The notes beneath the pieces were generated by a model, which was not told where the DNA came from, ran no database searches, and saw nothing but the letters and a program-made list of their open reading frames with translations. From the NCBI RefSeq assembly GCF_003626595.1, contig NZ_RBAK01000007.1, positions 62,001 to 126,000 of the forward strand: a stretch of 64,000 nt of DNA. The letters are read 5' to 3'. The translations under genes and the position numbers were made by a program. This DNA is from Micromonospora endolithica. Lineage in GTDB: Bacteria; Actinomycetota; Actinomycetes; Mycobacteriales; Micromonosporaceae. This document shows positions 51,422-59,654 of the stretch, piece after piece (position 1 is the first letter of the stretch; each line of letters starts with the position of its first letter).

Positions 51422-51985
51422 GTGCAGCTGCCGGCCGTGCTCGGCGAGCCGATCCGGTTCGTGCTGAACTGGGGACGCCGTTACTCGCTCTGGGTCTTCA
51501 ACTTCGGCCTGGCGTGCTGCGCGATCGAGTTCATCGCCACCAGCATGGGCCGGCACGACTTCATCCGGCTCGGCGTGATCCCGTTCGCCCACGGGCCCCG
51601 GCAGGCGGACCTGATGGTCGTCTCCGGCACGGTCACCGACAAGATGGCCCCGGCGATCAAGCGGCTCTACGACCAGATGCCCGAGCCGAAGTACGTCATC
51701 TCGTTCGGCGCGTGCTCCAACTGCGGCGGCCCCTACTGGGACTCGTACTCGGTCACCAAGGGTGTCGACCAGCTCATCCCGGTCGACGTCTACGTGCCCG
51801 GCTGCCCACCCCGCCCGGAGGCCCTGCTGCACGGCATCCTGCGGTTGCAGGAGAAGATCGCCGCCGAGCAGTCCGGCCTCGGCGGCGTGTCCCGCCCCGA
51901 CGTGCTGGCCCCGCCGCTCGACGCCGCGCCCCCGCGCGACGCGGCCTCCCTGACCGCCCCGCCGGTCCGTCGCCCGAACCCCTAG
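51422..51985 (+). CDS. nuoB: NADH-quinone oxidoreductase subunit B (NuoB-like)
   Basis: The 187-aa complex I subunit has the ligands of cluster N2: the adjacent Cys pair in GLACCAIEF, FGACSNCGGPY and VPGCPPRPE. A 30-residue Pro/Ala tail is extra compared with the core family. GTG 51422 (GGGAGG just upstream) is preferred over GTG 51353. It is the first of the dispersed complex I genes here; nuoA, which usually precedes it, is absent. A DUF2252 gene and a dehydrogenase separate it from nuoC. Confidence 0.9.
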   Translation: MQLPAVLGEPIRFVLNWGRRYSLWVFNFGLACCAIEFIATSMGRHDFIRLGVIPFAHGPRQADLMVVSGTVTDKMAPAIKRLYDQMPEPKYVISFGACSNCGGPYWDSYSVTKGVDQLIPVDVYVPGCPPRPEALLHGILRLQEKIAAEQSGLGGVSRPDVLAPPLDAAPPRDAASLTAPPVRRPNP

Positions 51986-52013
51986 TTCGGGGGTCACGGT
52001 GGCGTACGGGGGT

Positions 52014-52019
52014 TAGCCT
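52014..52019 (+). promoter_or_regulatory. Putative -10 box of a leaderless promoter
   Basis: TAGCCT ends 7 nt before ATG 52027 in the 41-bp gap after nuoB. There is no Shine-Dalgarno sequence. Confidence 0.5.
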
Positions 52020-52026
52020 GCGGCCC

Positions 52027-53343
52027 ATGAACGACTCCGCGGGACGGCGTTCCGCCTTCATCGTCGACGTGCTCACCGAGGAGTTCGGTGAGTCGATGGC
52101 TCTCGACCCGGCGGCGTTCCGCCGGAAATTCCGCAAGATGGCGGCGTCACCGTTCGCCTTCTATCGGGGCAGCGCCGCGCTCTTCTACGCCGACCAGCGC
52201 GGCGACTTCGCCGACGACGCGTTCCTCGACGAGCGGACCGGCCGGGTGTGGATCCACGGCGATCTGCACGCGGAGAACTTCGGCACCTACATGAACGCCT
52301 CCGGGCAGCTGGTGTTCAACGTCAACGACTTCGACGAGGCGTACGTCGGGCCGTTCTCCTGGGACCTGAAGCGCTTCGCGGCCAGCGTCGCGTTGCTCGG
52401 CTACGCCAAGGCGCTGTCCGACGCGGTGATCGGGGACCTGGTCGGCACGTTCGCCCGGTCGTACCTGGCCGAGCTGCGGGGCATCGCCACCGGCGGGGAC
52501 GACGCGATCGGGTCGATCACCCTGGACACCGCCGACGGTGTCCTGCTGCGGGTGCTCCGACAGGCCCGGCTCAACACCCGGGTAGACCTGCTCGGCGCGC
52601 AGACCACGGTCGACAACTACGAGCGGCGGTTCTCCCTCGGCGACGGCGTCTTCGAGATCGACGAGGACACCCGGGCCCGGGTCTGCGCCGCGTACGAGGG
52701 CTACCTGGACACCCGACCGCCCTCGGCCGCGCAGCTGCGCCCGGTCGCCGCGAAGATCAAGGACGTGGTGCTGCGCAAGGGCGTCGGCATCGGCTCGGCC
52801 GGCCTCCCGTCGTACAACCTGCTGCTGGAGGGGCACACCCAGGCGCTGGAGAACGACGTCGTCCTCTACATGAAACAGGCCCAGGTGCCGGCGGTGGCGC
52901 GGCACATCACCGACGCGACGGTCCGCGGTTACTTCCGGCACCAGGGGCACCGCACCGCCGAGTCGCAGCGGGCCCTCCAGGCGTACGCGGACCCGTGGCT
53001 GGGCTACACCGAGCTGGGCGGCGTGGGGCAGCTCGTCGCCGAGGTGTCGCCGTACGCGGCGGACCTGGACTGGGCGGACGTCAACGAGCCGGAGGAACTG
53101 GACGGGGTCCTCGGCCAGCTGGGCCACGCGGTGGCCCGGATGCACTCGGTCGCCGACGACGAGTCCAGTCACGACCTGGTCGACTACTCCACCGAGGAGG
53201 CGATCGTGGCCGCGGTGGACGCCGACGAGGACGGCTTCGTCGGCCACCTGGTCGACTTCGCCCACGCGTACGGCGTCCGCGCCCGCGCCGACCACCAGCT
53301 CTTCGTGGACCTCTTCCGCAACGGTCGGCTGCCCGGCATCTGA
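52027..53343 (+). CDS. DUF2252 protein
   Basis: The 438-aa protein has the DUF2252 hallmarks FAFYRGSAALFYAD, IHGDLHAENFGTY, VFNVNDFDEAYVGPFSWDL and, later, NLLLEGHTQALENDV. The HGDLHxxNF and NDFDE motifs are those of the aminoglycoside-phosphotransferase/kinase-like fold, so it may be a small-molecule kinase. No substrate is known for the family. It sits inside the interrupted complex I cluster and has no evident link to it. Confidence 0.87.
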   Translation: MNDSAGRRSAFIVDVLTEEFGESMALDPAAFRRKFRKMAASPFAFYRGSAALFYADQRGDFADDAFLDERTGRVWIHGDLHAENFGTYMNASGQLVFNVNDFDEAYVGPFSWDLKRFAASVALLGYAKALSDAVIGDLVGTFARSYLAELRGIATGGDDAIGSITLDTADGVLLRVLRQARLNTRVDLLGAQTTVDNYERRFSLGDGVFEIDEDTRARVCAAYEGYLDTRPPSAAQLRPVAAKIKDVVLRKGVGIGSAGLPSYNLLLEGHTQALENDVVLYMKQAQVPAVARHITDATVRGYFRHQGHRTAESQRALQAYADPWLGYTELGGVGQLVAEVSPYAADLDWADVNEPEELDGVLGQLGHAVARMHSVADDESSHDLVDYSTEEAIVAAVDADEDGFVGHLVDFAHAYGVRARADHQLFVDLFRNGRLPGI

Positions 53344-53348
53344 GCGGT

Positions 53349-53385
53349 GCCCGCCGGGCCCGGGAACGGCACGGGCCCGGCGGGC
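53349..53385. terminator. Bidirectional terminator hairpin
   Basis: The perfect 14-bp arms GCCCGCCGGGCCCG (53349-53362) and its complement (53372-53385) close a 9-nt loop. It fills the short gap between the convergent DUF2252 and glucose-dehydrogenase-like genes. Confidence 0.8.
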
Positions 53386-53389
53386 CGGC

Positions 53390-54445
53390 TCAGGAGGCGA
53401 AGTCGAGGACCACCTTGATGTCCTGGCCGGTGTGCTCGTACGCCGAGGCGAAGTCGGACATCGGCACCCGGCGGGTGATCAGCGAGTTCAGCCAGGTCTG
53501 GTCGGCCCGCGCCAGCGCCACGGCGGCCTGCTCCCAGTGCCGCCGGTTGGCGTTCACCGAGCCGAAGACCACGTTGTTCTCCAGCACCAGCGCCCGGTTC
53601 AGCGCCCCGGCGTCGAAGTCGATGGTCCGGCCGCCGCTGGACACGCCGGTCAGGCAGACGATGCCGGTCGGCCCGACCTTGCACATCGCCTCCAGCACGA
53701 CCACCGGCGCGCCGGTGCACTCGACCACCACGTCCGGCTCCAGGTCCAGCTCGTTCACCGGCACCGTGTGGTACGTGGCCCCGAGCGCCCGGACCAGGTC
53801 CGGCTTCGGCCCGGTGGTGTTCCGGTCCAGCACGTGCACCGCCAGGCCCCGCTGGGTGGCCAGCAGCGCGGCCAACAGGCCGATCGGACCGGCGCCGGTG
53901 ACCAGCACGGACTGCGGCTTCCACTCGGTGCGGGCGCCGATCCGCTCGATGTGGTCCCACGCCTTGGCGACCACACTGGCCGGTTCCAGGAGCATCCCGA
54001 CCGGGGCGAGGACCGGGTCCAGCCCGACGGCGAACTTCGGCTGCACCCGCCACCGGTCCCGGGCGAAACCGGGCAGACCCTTGATGCCGTGCTCGGTGTA
54101 CCGCCCGTTGCGGCACATGTCCCACTCGTCCACCGCGCAGCTCGGGCAGGGCACCGGGTCGGGGTGCCGGACCACACCGGCCACCAGGTCGCCCCGCTGG
54201 AGGGTGCCGGTCGGGTCCTCCAGCACCCGGCCCAGCGACTCGTGCCCGATGACCAGCCGTTCCTGGCCCGGCGGCGGCTCGCCGTAGTGCCCGGCGATGA
54301 TCTCCTGGTCGGTGCCGCAGATGCCCACCGCCAGCGCCTCGACCAGGATCGAGCCCTCCTCCGGGGCGGGCTCGGGCCAGTCCTCGACCAGACGCAGCGA
54401 GTCGGAGACACCGGGAGACACAGTCACAGCGCGCACGAACCTCAT
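53390..54445 (-). CDS. Zinc-dependent glucose/alcohol dehydrogenase
   Basis: The 351-aa medium-chain dehydrogenase has catalytic-zinc residues in GICGTDQEI and GHESLG, a structural zinc cluster in CPSCAVDEWDMC, and the nucleotide loop VTGAGPIGLLAALLA. LDRNTTG at the end of beta2 lacks an acidic specificity residue, hinting at NADP+. The C-terminal VFGSVNANRRHWEQA is characteristic of the glucose 1-dehydrogenase (Glc-DH) branch. GGGGAAAG precedes ATG 54445. It lies divergently upstream of nuoC. Confidence 0.85.
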   Translation of the reverse strand: MRFVRAVTVSPGVSDSLRLVEDWPEPAPEEGSILVEALAVGICGTDQEIIAGHYGEPPPGQERLVIGHESLGRVLEDPTGTLQRGDLVAGVVRHPDPVPCPSCAVDEWDMCRNGRYTEHGIKGLPGFARDRWRVQPKFAVGLDPVLAPVGMLLEPASVVAKAWDHIERIGARTEWKPQSVLVTGAGPIGLLAALLATQRGLAVHVLDRNTTGPKPDLVRALGATYHTVPVNELDLEPDVVVECTGAPVVVLEAMCKVGPTGIVCLTGVSSGGRTIDFDAGALNRALVLENNVVFGSVNANRRHWEQAAVALARADQTWLNSLITRRVPMSDFASAYEHTGQDIKVVLDFAS

Positions 54446-54532
54446 CTTTCCCCGGCCGGTCCCGGTGCGCCGGGTGAACGCGGCAGATGCCCGTCGCACG
54501 GGCGGCTCGACACCGATGCGCGCCGCCGGCCA

Positions 54533-54538
54533 TAGGAT
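54533..54538 (+). promoter_or_regulatory. Putative -10 box of a leaderless promoter for nuoC
   Basis: TAGGAT ends 7 nt before ATG 54546, with no Shine-Dalgarno sequence. nuoC thus appears to have its own promoter after separation from nuoB. Confidence 0.45.
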
Positions 54539-54545
54539 CAGCGGC

Positions 54546-55442
54546 ATGACTCCGGAAGAGGTCGGCCAGCGGATGGTCGCGCTGCTCGCGCCCGCCGAGG
54601 TGACGCCGTCGGTGTCGGGCGGTCAGGCGTACGCCCGGGCGACCGTCGACGTGCCGGTGGCGGCCTGGTCCGACGCGCTCCGGGCCGCCCGTGACGACGC
54701 CGAGCTGGCCTGCGACTTCTTCGACTGGCTCTCCGCCGTCGACGAGCTGGCCGACGGCTTCGACGTGGTCGTCCACCTCTGGTCCACCACCCGGCGGCAC
54801 GGTGTCCTGCTGCGCACCCGGGTACCCCGCGCGACGCCCACCGTCGCCTCGGTGGTGGACGTGTTCCCCGGGGCGGCGTGGCACGAGCGGGAGACCCACG
54901 AGATGTTCGGCATCGACTTCGCCGGGCACGCCGGGCTGCTTCCGTTGCTGCTGCCACCGGAGTTCGAGGGACACCCGCTGCGCAAGGAGTTCGTGCTCGC
55001 CTCCCGGGTCGCCAAGCCGTGGCCGGGCGCGAAGGAACCGGGCGAGTCCGAGGCGGGCGGTGGACGGCGGCCGATCCGGCCACCTGGTGTGCCGGCACCG
55101 GGGGAGTGGGGCACCACACCGACGCCGGCCGGCGCGGGTGGACAGGGTGAGGGGCCGCGTGGCGGCACCCCGGCCCGCCCGGCCCGGGAGCGTCCGGCGC
55201 GACCCGCTCCGGGTGCCCGTCCGGCGCGTACGACCGGACCGGCCGGCGCCGCCGACGGCCCGGCGCCCACCGATTCGCGTGGCCCCGACGTCGCCGAACC
55301 GGCGGCCGGCGCCGGGCCGCTGCCCGGAGCGACCGGTGGAGCCGGCGACGGTCCGGTCCGGTCCGGCCCGCCCGCGGACCGGCCCTCGCCGCACGGCCCG
55401 GCGGCCACCGAGCGGGCCGGCGACGACGGAGGTACGTCCTGA
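54546..55442 (+). CDS. nuoC: NADH-quinone oxidoreductase subunit C (NuoC-like) with long tail
   Basis: Residues 1-165 are the 30-kDa subunit: FFDWLSAVDELADGFDVV, VVDVFPGAAWHERETHEMFGI and GHPLRKEFVL. The remaining 130 residues are Pro/Ala/Gly/Arg-rich and likely disordered, in the region where a fused or following NuoD (49-kDa) subunit would be expected. No NuoD sequence is visible there in any frame. The last base of the stop is the first base of nuoH's ATG (TGATG). Confidence 0.85.
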   Translation: MTPEEVGQRMVALLAPAEVTPSVSGGQAYARATVDVPVAAWSDALRAARDDAELACDFFDWLSAVDELADGFDVVVHLWSTTRRHGVLLRTRVPRATPTVASVVDVFPGAAWHERETHEMFGIDFAGHAGLLPLLLPPEFEGHPLRKEFVLASRVAKPWPGAKEPGESEAGGGRRPIRPPGVPAPGEWGTTPTPAGAGGQGEGPRGGTPARPARERPARPAPGARPARTTGPAGAADGPAPTDSRGPDVAEPAAGAGPLPGATGGAGDGPVRSGPPADRPSPHGPAATERAGDDGGTS

Positions 55443-56404
55443 TGCCGCTGTGGTGGGAACTGGCGCTGCGGGTGGGCGGCGTGCTGGTCGCGTTCCTGAC
55501 CCTCCCGCTGATCGTCGGCCAGGTCGAGCACAAGGTGATGGCGCACATGCAGGGCCGGCTCGGCCCGATGTACGCGGGCGGCTTCCACGGGTGGGCGCAA
55601 CTGATCGCCGACGGCGTGAAGTTCGTGCAGAAGGAGGACATCACGCCCCGCGAGGCGGACCGGTCGGTCTTCCGGCTCGCCCCGGTCGTCGCGCTGCTGC
55701 CCTACCTGCTGGTGCTGCTGGTGATCCCGCTCGGGCCGGGCGACCTGGTGGCGCAGCCGCTGGACATCGGGCTGTTCTTCGTGCTCGCCGTGGTCGGCGT
55801 CGGCGTGGTGGCGGTGCTGATGTCGGCGTGGGCGTCGGCCAACAAGTACGCCCTGCTGGGCGGCCTGCGCGGCGCGGCCCAGCTGCTCGGCTACGAGCTG
55901 CCGCTGGTGCTGGCCGCCGCGTCGGTGGCGATGGCGGCCGGCACGCTCAGCCTGCCCGGGATCGTCGAGGCGTGGCAGCCGTGGTGGCTGCTCTGGCAGG
56001 CGCCCGCGATGATGGTCTTCTTCGTCGCCGGGGTCGCCGAGATCCGCCGGCCACCGTTCGACATGCCGGTGGCCGACTCGGAGCTGGTCTTCGGCTACAT
56101 GACCGAGTACACCGGGCTGCGGTTCGCGTTCTTCCTGCTCGCCGAGTACGTCGGCATCGTGGTGATCGCCGCCCTGACCACCGTGCTGTTCCTCGGCGGC
56201 TGGCAGGGCCCGTTCGCCGACGCCCAGCTCGGCTGGTTGTGGACGCTGGTGAAGGTGTTCGCCGTCTCCTTCATGATCATCTGGCTCCGGGTGAGCTACC
56301 CACGCCTGCGCGAGGACCAACTCCAACGCCTCTGCTGGCTGGTCCTCGTCCCCGTCGCCCTGGCCCAGCTGGTGCTCACCGCCGCCGTCCGCGTAGCCCT
56401 GTAA
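55442..56404 (+). CDS. nuoH: NADH-quinone oxidoreductase subunit H (NuoH)
   Basis: The 320-aa membrane subunit has about eight TM segments. It shows EHKVMAHMQGRLGPMYAG, DGVKFVQKEDITP, the quinone-channel region ANKYALLGGLRGAAQLLGYE, ETPFD-like RRPPFDMPVADSELVFGYMTEY, and the final RVSYPRLREDQL. It holds the quinone-binding chamber of complex I. Repeat copy D begins at the last base of its penultimate codon and supplies its TAA. Confidence 0.93.
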   Translation: MPLWWELALRVGGVLVAFLTLPLIVGQVEHKVMAHMQGRLGPMYAGGFHGWAQLIADGVKFVQKEDITPREADRSVFRLAPVVALLPYLLVLLVIPLGPGDLVAQPLDIGLFFVLAVVGVGVVAVLMSAWASANKYALLGGLRGAAQLLGYELPLVLAAASVAMAAGTLSLPGIVEAWQPWWLLWQAPAMMVFFVAGVAEIRRPPFDMPVADSELVFGYMTEYTGLRFAFFLLAEYVGIVVIAALTTVLFLGGWQGPFADAQLGWLWTLVKVFAVSFMIIWLRVSYPRLREDQLQRLCWLVLVPVALAQLVLTAAVRVAL

Positions 56405-56454
56405 GGAAGGGCCCCTTCTTAACGCCTCCGGTAGAGGAAGGGCCCCTTGTTAAC
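56401..56454 (-). repeat. GTTAAGAAGGGGCCC palindromic repeat, copy D
   Basis: This copy is nearly identical to copy B in reverse orientation. Its first bases GTAAGG include the nuoH stop codon, and its other end (GTTAAC) directly abuts the decayed VOC fragment. It lies at the breakpoint between nuoH and the non-complex-I genes. Confidence 0.85.
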
Positions 56455-56641
56455 GCGGAACCCCTCGCGGCGCACCGCAGGGACGCGGCGACGTTCGGGA
56501 GGCTCCTGTCGATGGGTGCCCGGGAGTACCAGCCGATCACCCCGAGGGAGGCCGGTTCGTGACGGCCGCGGTGGTCGACCCGTTCGGCAATGTGCTCGCA
56601 TCATGTACAACCCGTACTACCTGGAGATCCTGGACCGGTGA
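56455..56641 (+). pseudogene. VOC (glyoxalase-like) family remnant with two frameshifts
   Basis: Three successive frames give a VOC-family C-terminus. Frame 1 ends FGRLLSMGAREYQPITPREAG before a TGA; restoring one T gives FVTAAVVDPFGNVL; restoring one G later gives GIMYNPYYLEILDR and TGA 56639-56641. The DPFGNVLG(I/V)MYNP ending is typical of VOC proteins. The N-terminal half is missing, and the fragment begins exactly at the edge of repeat copy D. It is clearly non-functional. Confidence 0.75.
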
Positions 56642-56689
56642 CGCGGACCGCCGCCCCGCCGACCCGACGGTCGGGCGGCGGCACGGCGG

Positions 56690-57766
56690 TCAGCGGAGCG
56701 GGGTGTGGACGGGGTCGACGCGTTCGGCGGGTGGCGGCGGGGGTGGTGGGGTGCCGTCGCCGAAGGGACGGCCACCCAACTCCTCCCGGTGGTGCGGGGT
56801 GAGCCAGTTGGACAGGTCCGGGCCGAGTGGCACCACACCGGTCGGGTTGATGTCCCGGTGCACCTCGTAGTAGTGCCGCTTGATGTGGTCGAAGTCGATC
56901 GTGTCGCCGAACCCGGGCGTGGTGAACAGGTCCCGCGCGTACGCCCACAGCACCGGCATCTCGCTGAGCTTCTGCCGGTTGCACTTGAAGTGGCCGTGGT
57001 AGACCGGGTCGAAGCGGACCAGCGTGGTGAACAGCCGCACGTCCGCCTCGGTGATCGTGTCGCCGACCAGGTAGCGCTGCCCGCGCAGCCGGTCGGTCAA
57101 CCAGTCCAGCCGGTCGAAGAGCTGGTGGTACGCCTTCTCGTACGCCTCCTGGCCGCCGGCGAAGCCGCACCGGTAGACGCCGTTGTTCACGTCGGTGAAG
57201 ACCACCGCGTTGACCTCGTCGATCTCGTCGCGCAACCGCTCCGGGTACAGGTCCGGGGCGCCCTCGCGGTGGTACGCGGTCCACTCCGCGGACAGGTCCA
57301 GGCTCATCCGGGCGTAGTCGTTGGTGACCACCTGCCCGGTCGGCACGTCCACGATCGCCGGCACGGTGATGCCCCGGTCGTAGCCCGGGAACCGCGCGAA
57401 GTACGCCTCGGCCAGCCGTTCGATGCCCAGCACCGGGTCCCGCCCGTCCGGGTCCAGGTCGAACGTCCAGCTCCGCTTGTCGTGGGTGGGACCGGCCACC
57501 GCCATCGAGAGGGCGTCCTCCAGGCCCAGCAGCCGCCGAACGATGATCAGCCGGTTCGCCCACGGGCAGGCCCGGCTGACCGCCAGCCGGTACCTTCCGG
57601 GCTCGACCGGCCAGCCGTCCCGCCCGTCGGCGGTGATCCGGGTGGCGATGTAGCGCTGGTCGCGGGTGAACTCGCCGCCCGGTTCGACGTACTTCCCGCC
57701 GGTGCGCTCCAAGACCTCGCCGCCGCCGCCCGTACCGTTCCCGGTTGTCCCGCCCACGCCCGCCAC
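56690..57766 (-). CDS. Glutathionyl-hydroquinone-reductase-like protein (GST fold)
   Basis: The 358-aa thioredoxin/GST-fold protein of the ECM4/YqjG type has SRACPWANR with active Cys67, DYARMSLDLSAEW, NNGVYRCGFAGGQEAYE, and ITEADVRLFTTLVRFDPVYHGHF. Relatives reductively remove glutathione from quinone adducts. Actinobacteria mostly use mycothiol, so the thiol substrate here is uncertain. The C-terminus has a run of Pro. It is encoded between nuoH and nuoI with no evident functional tie. Confidence 0.85.
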   Translation of the reverse strand: MAGVGGTTGNGTGGGGEVLERTGGKYVEPGGEFTRDQRYIATRITADGRDGWPVEPGRYRLAVSRACPWANRLIIVRRLLGLEDALSMAVAGPTHDKRSWTFDLDPDGRDPVLGIERLAEAYFARFPGYDRGITVPAIVDVPTGQVVTNDYARMSLDLSAEWTAYHREGAPDLYPERLRDEIDEVNAVVFTDVNNGVYRCGFAGGQEAYEKAYHQLFDRLDWLTDRLRGQRYLVGDTITEADVRLFTTLVRFDPVYHGHFKCNRQKLSEMPVLWAYARDLFTTPGFGDTIDFDHIKRHYYEVHRDINPTGVVPLGPDLSNWLTPHHREELGGRPFGDGTPPPPPPPAERVDPVHTPLR

Positions 57767-57890
57767 CTCCGCCGTCGTCGCCGTCGCTTCCCATCATTGC
57801 TGCTCCCGGGCCGTCCGGCGCGCCGAGCACGGGTCCTGGGCGCCGGTCCCGGGTCGTCCGGCGCACGGAGCGCTGGTCCGGGCGACGGGC

Positions 57891-57896
57891 TAGGCT
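57891..57896 (+). promoter_or_regulatory. Putative -10 box of a leaderless promoter
   Basis: TAGGCT ends 6 nt before ATG 57903; no Shine-Dalgarno sequence precedes the gene. Confidence 0.5.
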
Positions 57897-57902
57897 GCCG
57901 CG

Positions 57903-58334
57903 ATGACCGACGTGGAGACCGCCGCCCGCCGTTTCGTCGCCGACGTGTGGAACGGCAACCGGGAGGAGTCGGCCCACGAGCTGGTCGGACCGGGCTGCCC
58001 GGGGCTCGGCGGGGCCGGCCCGGAGGCGACACTGGCCTGGCACCGGGAACGGCGGGCGGCCTTCCCGGACCTGCGCTACAAGATCGTGGACCTGGTGGCG
58101 ACCGGGAACCGGGTGGCGGTGCGCTGGCGGGCCGCCGGCACCCAGGCCGGGCAGTTCGGCCCGGTGCCGCCGACCGGGCAGGTGGTCAGCTACTCGGGGG
58201 CGACGTTCCTGCGCTTCGACGACGCCGGCCGGATCGTCGACGTGTGGAGCTGCAACGAGCTGTTCCAGCTCCTCCAGCAGCTCGGCGTCGAGATGCTCCC
58301 GCCGCTGGGCGGCGTCACCGGGCCCGGGGCGTGA
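57903..58334 (+). CDS. SnoaL-like (NTF2-fold) protein
   Basis: The 143-aa cone-shaped SnoaL-like protein has RRFVADVWNGN near the N-terminus, AAFPDLRYKIVDLVATGNRVAVRW, FGPVPPTGQVVSYSGATFLRF and IVDVWSCNELFQLLQQLG. Family members include polyketide cyclases and many of unknown activity. No polyketide genes are nearby, so no function is assigned. Its 3' end overlaps the convergent Uma2 gene by 20 bp. Confidence 0.83.
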   Translation: MTDVETAARRFVADVWNGNREESAHELVGPGCPGLGGAGPEATLAWHRERRAAFPDLRYKIVDLVATGNRVAVRWRAAGTQAGQFGPVPPTGQVVSYSGATFLRFDDAGRIVDVWSCNELFQLLQQLGVEMLPPLGGVTGPGA

Positions 58335-58890
58335 TCCGACTGATCGGCAGGTTGATCGGGAAGGGCTCACCGGTGTCGAGGAATTTCGCCCACCGCCCGG
58401 TCTCGACGTAGACCTCGTTCACGGCGTCGATCCGGTAGGTGACGACCTGCAGCGCGCCGTCCTCCGTCTCGATCCGCCAGTAGAACGGGATGCCGGCCTG
58501 CGCGTAGAGCGCCGGCTTCAACACCCGATCGATCGAGCGGCTGCTCGGCGAGACGATCTCGACGGCGAGCACCACCTCGTGCGGCTCGTACCTCGACGGC
58601 TCGCGGACCGCCGCGACCGAGGTGGTCACCAGCACGTCGGGGACGAAGGACCGGGTGCGGTTGATCCGTACCTCGACACCCTGGGTCACGTCGTACTCGT
58701 CCGGGCAGTCTGCTTCGAGGGCGACCATCAGGCGGCCGGCGATGATCTGGTGCGTGCGGGTGGGGGAGGGGGACATCAACAGCACTCCGTCGAGAAGTTC
58801 GCGGCGCCGGCCGTCCTCGGGCAGTGCGTCGAGGTCGTCCGTCGTCCACCCGCCCTCCGGGGGGTAGTCGCCGTGCAGCGCGGCGGTCAT
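58315..58890 (-). CDS. Uma2-family (DUF820) nuclease-fold protein
   Basis: The 191-aa protein has the PD-(D/E)xK-like core of the Uma2/DUF820 family: the N-terminal WTTDDLDALPEDGRRRELLDG, FVPDVLVTT, EVVLAVEIVSPSSRSIDRVLK and YAQAGIPFYWRIE. The EIVSPSSR region provides the presumed catalytic acidic residue. These proteins are abundant in cyanobacteria and actinobacteria and of unknown role, sometimes linked to mobile DNA. Confidence 0.87.
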   Translation of the reverse strand: MTAALHGDYPPEGGWTTDDLDALPEDGRRRELLDGVLLMSPSPTRTHQIIAGRLMVALEADCPDEYDVTQGVEVRINRTRSFVPDVLVTTSVAAVREPSRYEPHEVVLAVEIVSPSSRSIDRVLKPALYAQAGIPFYWRIETEDGALQVVTYRIDAVNEVYVETGRWAKFLDTGEPFPINLPISRITPRAR

Positions 58891-58981
58891 GGATGGATCC
58901 CTTCCGGTGTGTCGTTCTCCCCACGGTCACCGTACTCCCGCCGATGCCCGGGTGGTGGTCGCGCGCGCCGGGGGCACAGGG

Positions 58982-58987
58982 CAGGAT
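58982..58987 (+). promoter_or_regulatory. Putative -10 box of a leaderless promoter for nuoI
   Basis: CAGGAT ends 7 nt before ATG 58995. It supports that start over ATG 58986 and an independent promoter for the nuoI-N block. Confidence 0.35.
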
Positions 58988-58994
58988 GGGCGGC

Positions 58995-59654
58995 ATGACC
59001 GACAGCGGCGAGCGCACCGACCCGGGCACCACCGGCGAGCGCGGCCTGCCCGGCGCGGGTCTGGTGAAGGGGCTCGCGGTCACGTTGAAGACGATGACGC
59101 AGCGCAGCACCACCCAGCAGTACCCGGACGTCGCCCCCGAGCTGCCGCCCCGCTCGCGTGGGGTGATCGCGCTGCTGGAGGAGAACTGCACGGTCTGCAT
59201 GCTCTGCGCCCGCGAGTGTCCGGACTGGTGCATCTACATCGACTCGCACAAGGAGGAGGTGGCGGTGCCCGGCGCCGCCCGCCCCCGCCAGCGCAACGTG
59301 CTCGACCGGTTCGACATCGACTTCTCGCTCTGCATGTACTGCGGCATCTGCATCGAGGTCTGCCCCTTCGACGCGCTCTACTGGTCGCCGGAGTTCGAGT
59401 ACGCCGAGTACGACATCAAGGATCTGCTGCACGACAAGGACCACCTCGGGGAGTGGATGGCGACCGTGCCGCCGCCGCCCGCGCACGACCCGCACGGCGA
59501 GCCGGCGAAGGAGGAGACCGCCGCCGCGCGCAAGGCCGCGGTCCCGGCCAGCCCCGCCGCCCGTCCGACCACCCCGGGAGTGCGCCCGGAGCCCGACCGG
59601 GAAGGCGGCGCTGCCGCGCCGGGGGACACCGCCGGGGAGGGCTCGGCGTCGTGA
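58995..59654 (+). CDS. nuoI: NADH-quinone oxidoreductase subunit I (NuoI-like)
   Basis: The 219-aa ferredoxin-like subunit has two 4Fe-4S motifs, CTVCMLCARECPDW and CMYCGICIEVCPF (clusters N6a/N6b). Up to about residue 150 it follows the NuoI family; the last 70 residues are Ala/Pro-rich and unusual. It begins the intact nuoI-J-K-L-M-N block. Its stop overlaps the nuoJ GTG. Confidence 0.92.
   Translation: MTDSGERTDPGTTGERGLPGAGLVKGLAVTLKTMTQRSTTQQYPDVAPELPPRSRGVIALLEENCTVCMLCARECPDWCIYIDSHKEEVAVPGAARPRQRNVLDRFDIDFSLCMYCGICIEVCPFDALYWSPEFEYAEYDIKDLLHDKDHLGEWMATVPPPPAHDPHGEPAKEETAAARKAAVPASPAARPTTPGVRPEPDREGGAAAPGDTAGEGSAS

Noticed and set aside
54546..56404. Hidden nuoD between nuoC and nuoH
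   Set aside because: The nuoC tail is low-complexity in all frames, and no 49-kDa-subunit motifs (such as the HRG/GxE quinone-site patterns) are present.
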